A stretch of DNA of 9,767 nucleotides from Oscillospiraceae bacterium. Lineage in GTDB: Bacteria > Bacillota_A > Clostridia > Oscillospirales > Oscillospiraceae. Below, piece after piece: positions 1-9,767 of this stretch. The notes beneath the pieces are model-generated. The model worked only from the letters and a program-made list of their open reading frames with translations, did no database searches and was not told where the DNA came from. Made by a program: the position numbers and the translations under genes. Where the stretch lies: contig CADBKB010000052.1 in assembly GCA_902795095.1 (NCBI GenBank), positions 1-9,767 of the forward strand, given 5' to 3'. Position 1 is the stretch's first letter, and each line of letters opens with the position of its first letter.

Positions 1-1
1 C

Positions 2-1456
2 CGCACCCTGTTCGGCACGAAGTCCCCCAAGGGGCAGGAGATGGACGACCACTATTTCGGCGTCATCAAGCCCCAGGTGGCGGCCTACATGGAGGATCTG
101 AACGAGGAGCTCTGGAAGCTGGGCATCCTGGCCAAGACCGAGCACAACGAGGTCGCCCCCTCCCAGCATGAGCTGGCGCCCATCTATACCACCACCAACC
201 TGGCCACCGACCACAACCAGCTCACCATGGAGATCATGCAGAAGGTGGCGGCCCGCCACGATCTGGTGTGTCTGCTGCACGAGAAGCCCTTCGCCGGCGT
301 CAACGGCTCCGGCAAGCACAACAACTGGTCCATGGCCACGGATACGGGCGTGAACCTGCTCTCGCCGGGCAAAACGCCCTATGAGAACGCCCAGTTCCTG
401 CTGTTCCTGTGCGCGGTGATCCAGGCGGTGGACGACTACCAGGATCTGCTGCGGCTGTCCGTGGCCACCGCCGGAAACGACCACCGGCTGGGTGCCAACG
501 AGGCCCCTCCCGCCGTGGTGTCCATGTTCCTCGGCGACGAGCTGAACGCCGTGCTGGAGGCGATCGAGACCGATACCCCCTACCATGCGCAGGAGAAGAT
601 CACCATGCGCCTGGGCGTCAACGTGCTGCCCCGCTTCGCAAGGGATACCACCGACCGCAACCGCACTTCGCCCTTCGCCTTCACCGGCAACAAGTTTGAG
701 TTCCGCATGCTGGGCTCCAGCAACTCCATCGCCTGCGCCAACATCATGCTCAATGCCGCCGTGGCCGAGAGCCTGAAGATCTTTGCCGACCGGCTGGAGG
801 GAGAGGAGAACTTCGAGGATGCCCTGCACGCGCTGATCCAGCAGACCATCCGGGATCACAAGCGCATCATTTTCAACGGCAACGGCTACGACGACGCCTG
901 GATCCGCGAGGCCACGGAGGAGCGGGGCCTGCTCAACTATCCCACCACCCCCGACTGCATGCCCCATCTGCTGGACGAAAAGAACGTCACGATGCTCACG
1001 TCCCACGGCGTGTTCACCCGGGCGGAGCTGGATTCGCGCTGCGAGATCATGCTGGAAAACTACTGCAAGAGCGTGGTGATCGAGGCCAATACCATGCTGT
1101 CCATGGCCCGCACCCAGATCCTGCCCGCGGTGGAGCGTTACAGCGCCGCCCTGGCCGAATCCATCGCCGCCAAGCGCTGCGTGGATCCCACCATCCGTTG
1201 CGCCAGCGAATCCGAGCGGCTGCACGCCCTGTGCGCTCTGGCCGACGACATCAGCGCCAAGACGAAGGAGCTGGACGCAGGCGTTGCCATGGTGGGCAGA
1301 GCCGCCGACGTCATTGCCGAGGGCTATGAGATCCGGGATATCCTGCTTGCCCGCATGGAAGATCTGCGTGCTTCCTGCGACGAAGCCGAGACCCTGACGG
1401 CCAAGGATTACTGGCCCTACCCGTCCTATGCGGACCTTCTGTTCGCAACCAAATAA
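2..1456 (+). CDS. glnN: Type III glutamine synthetase, C-terminal part (5' end outside window)
   Basis: ATP-dependent ligation of ammonia to glutamate to give glutamine, in the cytoplasm. The frame is open from base 2, and the 13 residues before the first visible ATG (41) read RTLFGTKSPKGQE, matching the conserved type III region, so ATG 41 is internal and not the start. The visible part is 484 residues; the family is usually about 700, so roughly the first third is missing. Counting from the Met at 41, visible hallmarks are the VAPSQHELAP block (38-47), the glutamine synthetase ATP-binding signature KPFAGVNGSGKHNNWS (82-97), AGNDHRLGANEAPP (144-157) and the RNRTSPFAF...KFEFRMLGSSNSIA region (206-231). 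Spacing and motifs fit type III (GlnN) and not the shorter type I GlnA. It ends TAA 27 nt before the ammonium channel gene, so it is probably co-transcribed with it: uptake and fixation of ammonium side by side. No frameshift or missing motif is seen in the visible part. Confidence 0.95.
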   Translation, partial: RTLFGTKSPKGQEMDDHYFGVIKPQVAAYMEDLNEELWKLGILAKTEHNEVAPSQHELAPIYTTTNLATDHNQLTMEIMQKVAARHDLVCLLHEKPFAGVNGSGKHNNWSMATDTGVNLLSPGKTPYENAQFLLFLCAVIQAVDDYQDLLRLSVATAGNDHRLGANEAPPAVVSMFLGDELNAVLEAIETDTPYHAQEKITMRLGVNVLPRFARDTTDRNRTSPFAFTGNKFEFRMLGSSNSIACANIMLNAAVAESLKIFADRLEGEENFEDALHALIQQTIRDHKRIIFNGNGYDDAWIREATEERGLLNYPTTPDCMPHLLDEKNVTMLTSHGVFTRAELDSRCEIMLENYCKSVVIEANTMLSMARTQILPAVERYSAALAESIAAKRCVDPTIRCASESERLHALCALADDISAKTKELDAGVAMVGRAADVIAEGYEIRDILLARMEDLRASCDEAETLTAKDYWPYPSYADLLFATK

Positions 1457-1483
1457 CCGCATACCCTTGAGAGGAGGATTATT

Positions 1484-3241
1484 ATGTCAGACAGTATCGC
1501 CAACTTTGTGGAGCAGACCGTAGGCACCCAGGTGTTCGGCATCTGGTTCCTGATCGGCGCGGCCCTGGTGTTCTTCATGCAGGCCGGCTTTGCCATGGTC
1601 GAGACCGGCTTCACCCGGGCCAAGAACGCGGGCAACATCATCATGAAAAACCTGATGGACTTCTGCATCGGGACCGTGATGTTCGTTTTCCTGGGCTTCA
1701 GCCTGATGATGGCGGAGAATTATCTGTTTGGCTTCATCGGCGTCCCGAATCTGACCATTTTCACGGATTTCGGGTCGTTCGTCAAGACCAACGCATCGTC
1801 CTTTGTGTTCAACCTGGTGTTCTGCGCCACGGCCGCGACCATCGTCTCCGGCTCCATGGCCGAGCGCACGAAGTTCCTGTCCTACTGCATCTACTCCGGC
1901 GTCATCTCCCTGATTGTCTATCCCATCGAGGCCGGCTGGGTCTGGAATTCCCAGGGCTGGCTTGTCAATCTGGGCTTCCATGATTTCGCGGGCTCCGCGG
2001 CCATCCACTCCGTGGGCGGCCTGACGGCGCTGATCGGCGCGATCCTGGTGGGCCCCCGCCTGGGCAAATACCGCCGGGATCCCGGCGGCAAGGTCACCAA
2101 GGTCAACGCCATCCCCGGCCACTCCATCACCCTGGGCGCCCTGGGCTGCTTCGTTTTGTGGTTCGGCTGGTACGGCTTCAACGGCGCCGCCGCCTGGGAC
2201 AACGACTCCCTGGCCTCCATCTTCCTGACCACCACCATCGCTCCGGCCGTGGCCACCGTCGTGACCATGCTCTACACCTGGATCAAGAACGGCAAGCCCG
2301 ACGTATCCATGTGCCTGAACGCCTCCCTGGCAGGCCTGGTGGGCATCACCGCCGGCTGCGACGCCCTGGACGCCCTCGGCGCCATCGTTGTGGGCGTTGT
2401 GAGCGGCATCCTGGTGGTCGTCGTGGTGGAGCTGCTGGATCTGCGCTTCCATGTGGACGATCCCGTGGGCGCGGTGGGCGTACACCTGGCCAACGGCGTC
2501 TGGGGCACCGTGGCGGTGGGCCTGCTGGCCAACCCCAGCGCACCGGCGGGTCTGCAGGGCCTGCTCTACACGGGCTCGGCCCGGCTGCTGGGCGTCCAGC
2601 TTCTGGGCATCGCAGCCATCCTTGCCTGGACGGCGGCGCTGATGTGGCTGACGTTCAAAGCGATTGACAAGACGGTCGGTCTGCGGGTGAGCAGGGAAGA
2701 GGAGATCCGCGGCCTGGACAGCACCGAGCACGGCCTGCCCAGCGCCTATGCCGATTTCCTGCCTGCGGTGGAGAATCTGGACTACGGCGAGGGCTGCGGT
2801 GAAGAAACCGTCGTCGTGTCCGGCGACACGCCTCCGGCGGAGGCCATCCCGGTCAAAAAGGTGCCGACCTTCGACGACGGCGGCCCGAAGCTGACCAAGA
2901 TCGAGATCGTCTGCAAGGAGGCCCGTCTGGAGGCCCTCACCCGGGCCATGATGGGCATCGGCATTACGGGCATGACTGTATCCCACGTGCTCGGCTGCGG
3001 CGCGCAGAAGGGCAAGCCCGAGTATTACCGCGGCGTCCAGGTGGAGGCCACCCTGCTGCCGAAGGTGCAGGTGGATATCGTCGTGAGCAAGGTCCCGGTC
3101 CGGCAGGTGCTGGAGACGGCCAAGAAGGTGCTCTACACCGGCCACATCGGCGACGGCAAGATCTTCGTCTACGATGTGGAGAACGTGGTCAAGGTCCGCA
3201 CCGGCGAGGAGGGCTTTGACGCCCTGCAGGACGTCGAATAA
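1484..3241 (+). CDS. amt: Ammonium channel (Amt) with fused C-terminal PII signalling domain
   Basis: 585 residues; Amt proteins are usually 400-450, and the excess is a PII domain. Residues about 15-400 form the multi-pass membrane channel. The pore is recognisable: conserved Trp in GWVW (W154), D167 with the first pore histidine H175 in DFAGSAAIH, and the second pore histidine H334 in VDDPVGAVGVH. The usual Amt cytoplasmic tail follows (EEEIRGLDSTEHG, 405-417), then a linker of about 40-50 residues, acidic and Pro/Gly-containing, to about 468. Residues 469-581 are PII: ITGMTV, the T-loop QKGKPEYYRG (508-517), LPKV, TGHIGDGKIFV and KVRTGEE. In known Amt-GlnK complexes a separate PII trimer plugs the channel trimer when nitrogen is plentiful; here the regulator is tethered. 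ATG 1484 is chosen for its GAGGAGG (1471-1477), six bases upstream. The gene lies between glutamine synthetase and a run of glutamine-consuming enzymes. Nucleotide-dependent gating by the fused domain is inference. Confidence 0.95.
   Translation: MSDSIANFVEQTVGTQVFGIWFLIGAALVFFMQAGFAMVETGFTRAKNAGNIIMKNLMDFCIGTVMFVFLGFSLMMAENYLFGFIGVPNLTIFTDFGSFVKTNASSFVFNLVFCATAATIVSGSMAERTKFLSYCIYSGVISLIVYPIEAGWVWNSQGWLVNLGFHDFAGSAAIHSVGGLTALIGAILVGPRLGKYRRDPGGKVTKVNAIPGHSITLGALGCFVLWFGWYGFNGAAAWDNDSLASIFLTTTIAPAVATVVTMLYTWIKNGKPDVSMCLNASLAGLVGITAGCDALDALGAIVVGVVSGILVVVVVELLDLRFHVDDPVGAVGVHLANGVWGTVAVGLLANPSAPAGLQGLLYTGSARLLGVQLLGIAAILAWTAALMWLTFKAIDKTVGLRVSREEEIRGLDSTEHGLPSAYADFLPAVENLDYGEGCGEETVVVSGDTPPAEAIPVKKVPTFDDGGPKLTKIEIVCKEARLEALTRAMMGIGITGMTVSHVLGCGAQKGKPEYYRGVQVEATLLPKVQVDIVVSKVPVRQVLETAKKVLYTGHIGDGKIFVYDVENVVKVRTGEEGFDALQDVE
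2888..3238 (+). other. PII (GlnB/GlnK-like) domain within the Amt fusion
   Basis: This is the part of the Amt gene encoding the PII domain and the last residues of the protein. Aligned by eye to E. coli GlnB, the ligand residues are kept: Gln39 is Q508, Lys58 is K527, the GDGK loop is 556-559 (Lys90 is K559) and Arg103 is R572; Arg101 is replaced by K570. The T-loop arginine that enters the AmtB pore in E. coli GlnK (Arg47) is kept as R516. Tyr51, the uridylylation site of proteobacterial PII, aligns with V520, although Tyr46 is kept (Y515). The domain therefore looks able to bind ATP/ADP and 2-oxoglutarate and to plug a channel, but not to be uridylylated at the usual position. Confidence 0.9.
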
Positions 3242-3251
3242 GAACGAAATA

Positions 3252-3292
3252 CAGATCGGCGGCATTCCGCGCGGCGGAATGCTGCCTGTCTG
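3252..3292 (+). terminator. Strong hairpin between amt and glmS, possible terminator or attenuator
   Basis: The left arm 3252-3270 pairs with the right arm 3274-3292 around a three-base loop (GCG). The inner nine pairs are perfect (gcattccgc / gcggaatgc). Across all 19 positions there are only two G-U pairs (3261-3283 and 3256-3288) and one mismatch (3257-3287). It begins 10 nt after the amt stop codon, the usual place for an intrinsic terminator. The sequence just after the stem (cgtatttaca) has only a three-T run, so it is not a textbook terminator. It could instead be a leaky terminator, an mRNA-stabilising 3' end, or part of a glmS leader. The hairpin is seen directly; its role is inferred. 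Confidence 0.5.
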
Positions 3293-3298
3293 CGTATT

Positions 3299-3304
3299 TA
3301 CAAT
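3299..3304 (+). promoter_or_regulatory. Possible -10 element upstream of glmS
   Basis: TACAAT differs from the TATAAT consensus at one base and lies 29 nt before the glmS ATG, in an A/T-rich patch (3295-3317) that stands out in a GC-rich window. No good TTGACA-like -35 is seen at 16-18 nt spacing; that position falls inside the right arm of the hairpin. A promoter here would make glmS-pyrG-purF-carAB a transcription unit separate from glnN-amt. The call is weak and rests on one hexamer plus base composition. Confidence 0.25.
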
Positions 3305-3333
3305 CTAAAAAAAATCGGAAACGGAGAATCATT

Positions 3334-8196
<4,863 letters not shown>

Positions 8197-8200
<4 letters not shown>

Positions 8201-9288
8201 AACAACGGAAAATCGTGCTTGAAAGCGGACGGAGCTTTGTCGGAGAGGCCTTTGGGGCGGACAAAGACGCCCTGTGCGAGCTGGTATTCAACACCTCCAT
8301 GGCAGGCTATCAGGAGATCCTGTCCGATCCCTCCTACTGCGATCAGGCGGTGGTGATGACCTATCCCCTCATCGGAAACTACGGCATGTGCGACGACGAC
8401 TATGAGACTGAGCGCCCCGCCATCGGCGCCATGATCGTGCGGCATTACAACGATCACCCCTCCAATTTCCGGGCGGCGGAATCCCTGGGGCAGGCGATGG
8501 AGCGCTTCGGCATCCCCGGCGTCTCCGGCGTGGATACCCGCGCCCTGACCCGGCTGATCCGTAGCCAGGGCAGCCAGAAGGCCCTGATCACCGACGCGGA
8601 CACCCTTTTGGAGGATTGCCTCGCGAGACTGGCCGGGCCGCTGCCGTCGGACGCCGTTTCCCGGGTGAGCCGGCCCTATGTGACCGTCTATCCGGCGCGG
8701 GAGCCCCGCTTCCACGTGGTGGCCATCGACTGCGGCATGAAGAGAAACATCGTGCGCAGCCTGCTCGGTCTGGGCTGTACGGTCACGGTCCTGCCCTGGA
8801 ACGCGACGGCGGCGCAGATCGAAGCCCTGCGCCCGGACGGCGTTTTCATCTCCAACGGGCCCGGCGACCCGCAGGATGTGCCGGAAACCGTGCAAACCGT
8901 GCGCGAGCTGCTGGGGAAGTATCCGATCTTCGGTATTTGCCTGGGCCATCAGATCCTCAGTCTCGCTTACGGGGCGCAGACCTACAAGCTCAAGTTCGGC
9001 CACCGGGGCGGCAACCACTCCGTCCGCGATCTGGACACGGGAAAAATCGAGATCACCTCGCAGAACCATTCCTACGCGGTGGACGCGGGCAGCATGCGCG
9101 GCACGCCCCTGACCGTGACCCACGTCAATCTGCTCGACGGCACGGTGGAGGGCGTCAAGTGTGAGCGCGACAGCGCGTTCAGCGTGCAGTACCACCCGGA
9201 GAGCGCCCCCGGCCCCCAGGACAGCGCCTATCTGTTCGATCGGTTCCTTGCAAACATGGAAAGGAGGCGCCATGCCGAAACGTACTGA
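8197..9288 (+). CDS. carA: Carbamoyl-phosphate synthase small (glutaminase) subunit
   Basis: Hydrolyses glutamine and passes ammonia to CarB for carbamoyl phosphate, precursor of pyrimidines and arginine. It has 363 residues, the usual size of the Bacillus-type subunit. The N-terminal CarA-specific domain shows [19 protein letters not shown] (29-47), TYPLIGNYG (55-63) and [13 protein letters not shown] (110-122). The class I amidotransferase domain shows IDCGMKRNI (177-185), SNGPGDP (219-225), the nucleophile elbow FGICLGHQ with C248, GHRGGNH (268-274), SQNHSYAV (288-295) and the triad H333/E335 in [11 protein letters not shown] very good ribosome binding site, AAAGGAGG at 8182-8189, is seven bases before the ATG, which overlaps the purF stop as ATGA. 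The 3' end overlaps carB by 17 nt, consistent with coupled synthesis of the two subunits. The sequence alone does not show whether it serves arginine, pyrimidines or both; adjacent pyrG leans towards pyrimidines. Confidence 0.96.
9261..9267 (+). promoter_or_regulatory. Ribosome binding site for carB inside carA
   Basis: AAGGAGG lies within the carA coding sequence, four bases before the carB ATG at 9272. It supports this start even though carB overlaps the end of carA by 17 nt. The spacing is slightly short. Confidence 0.7.
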
Positions 9289-9767
9289 TATCCGAAGGAT
9301 CCTCGTCATCGGCTCCGGCCCCATCGTGGTGGGCCAGGCGGCGGAATTCGACTACGCCGGCACCCAGGCCTGCCTGGCCCTCCGGGAGGAGGGGTATGAG
9401 GTGGTGCTCTGCAATTCCAATCCCGCCACTATTATGACGGATCCTTCGATTGCGGATAAGGTCTACATGGAGCCGCTGACGCCGGAATTTCTGGCAAAGA
9501 TCATCCGCTTTGAGCGTCCGGACGCCATCCTGCCGGGCATCGGCGGCCAGACGGGCCTGAATCTGGCGGTGCAGCTGGAGCGCGACGGCGTTCTGGCCGA
9601 ATGCGGCGTGGAGCTGCTGGGCACCGGTGTTGAGAGTATCGAGCGCGCAGAGGACCGGGAGCAGTTCAAGGCGCTTTGTGAAAGCCTGGGCGAGCCTGTG
9701 CTGCCCTCCGCGATCGCCCACAGCATGGAAGAGGGAGTAAAGGCGGCGGCGCAGATCGGCTATCCCG
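9272..9767 (+). CDS. carB: Carbamoyl-phosphate synthase large subunit, N-terminal part (3' end outside window)
   Basis: Makes carbamoyl phosphate from bicarbonate, ATP and ammonia delivered by CarA. The frame opens with ATG 9272 ([20 protein letters not shown]) and stays open to the window end, giving 165 codons of a protein usually near 1,070 residues. The visible sequence is the first pre-ATP-grasp domain plus the start of the ATP-grasp: [20 protein letters not shown], then [53 protein letters not shown] and [19 protein letters not shown]. All are diagnostic of CarB. The start lies inside the end of carA with its own AAGGAGG, so the two subunits are encoded as an overlapping pair. No defect is visible in this part. 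Whether the full two-lobed enzyme follows cannot be seen. Confidence 0.95.
   Translation, partial: MPKRTDIRRILVIGSGPIVVGQAAEFDYAGTQACLALREEGYEVVLCNSNPATIMTDPSIADKVYMEPLTPEFLAKIIRFERPDAILPGIGGQTGLNLAVQLERDGVLAECGVELLGTGVESIERAEDREQFKALCESLGEPVLPSAIAHSMEEGVKAAAQIGYP

Noticed and set aside
41..43. ATG 41 as a true start of the glutamine synthetase gene
   Set aside because: The frame stays open upstream to the window edge and those residues match the conserved type III region, so the gene begins outside the window.
1457..1483. A promoter or terminator between glnN and amt
   Set aside because: The 27-nt gap holds little besides the amt ribosome binding site; no hairpin or -10/-35 pair is visible.
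2830..2844. Perfect 6-bp inverted repeat gcctcc-ggc-ggaggc
   Set aside because: It lies in the coding sequence of the Amt-PII linker, is short, and such repeats are expected by chance in GC-rich DNA. No T-run follows.
1487..3265. A 592-codon open frame on the - strand opposite amt
   Set aside because: It mirrors a real gene almost exactly, is dominated by His, Gln, Asp, Ala and Gly as expected from the complement of GC-rich codons, and resembles no known domain. The + strand protein is clearly Amt-PII.
3242..3333. glmS ribozyme, riboswitch or T-box leader
   Set aside because: The gap is only 92 nt, and nearly half of it is the simple hairpin; no ribozyme core or T-box sequence is seen.

Overview
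The window is one strand-uniform, GC-rich block of housekeeping nitrogen metabolism, with every real gene on the + strand. Three features suggest a high-GC Clostridia-type Firmicute, possibly of the Oscillospiraceae/Ruminococcaceae kind: a type III glutamine synthetase, a PurF of the Bacillus type with the four iron-sulfur cysteines, and strong AGGAGG-type ribosome binding sites. This placement is inference; no rRNA or other taxonomic marker is present.

Layout: (1) 2-1456, the C-terminal two thirds of a type III glutamine synthetase, cut by the window edge. (2) 1484-3241, an ammonium channel (Amt) whose C-terminus carries a complete PII (GlnB/GlnK-like) signalling domain in the same polypeptide. 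(3) 3242-3333, the only real intergenic gap (92 nt), which holds a long near-perfect hairpin followed by an A/T-rich patch and the glmS leader. (4) 3334-5160 glmS, 5166-6776 pyrG, 6773-8200 purF, 8197-9288 carA and 9272-9767 carB (cut by the window end). These five genes are 5 nt apart or overlap by 4, 4 and 17 nt, so they look like one translationally coupled operon.

The genes share one theme: movement of the glutamine amide nitrogen. Amt brings in ammonium, the PII domain could gate it, and glutamine synthetase fixes it into glutamine. GlmS, PyrG, PurF and CarA/CarB then use the glutamine amide to make glucosamine-6-phosphate, CTP, phosphoribosylamine and carbamoyl phosphate. These four enzymes belong to different pathways (cell wall, pyrimidine, purine, arginine/pyrimidine) and are usually encoded apart. 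The shared feature is a glutamine amidotransferase domain, so the cluster appears organised by nitrogen donor rather than by product.

I see no mobile elements, phage genes, CRISPR arrays, tRNA or rRNA, and no unknown protein family. The points most worth a second look are the Amt-PII fusion lacking the uridylylation tyrosine, the donor-organised operon, and the hairpin in front of glmS where the glmS ribozyme might have been expected.
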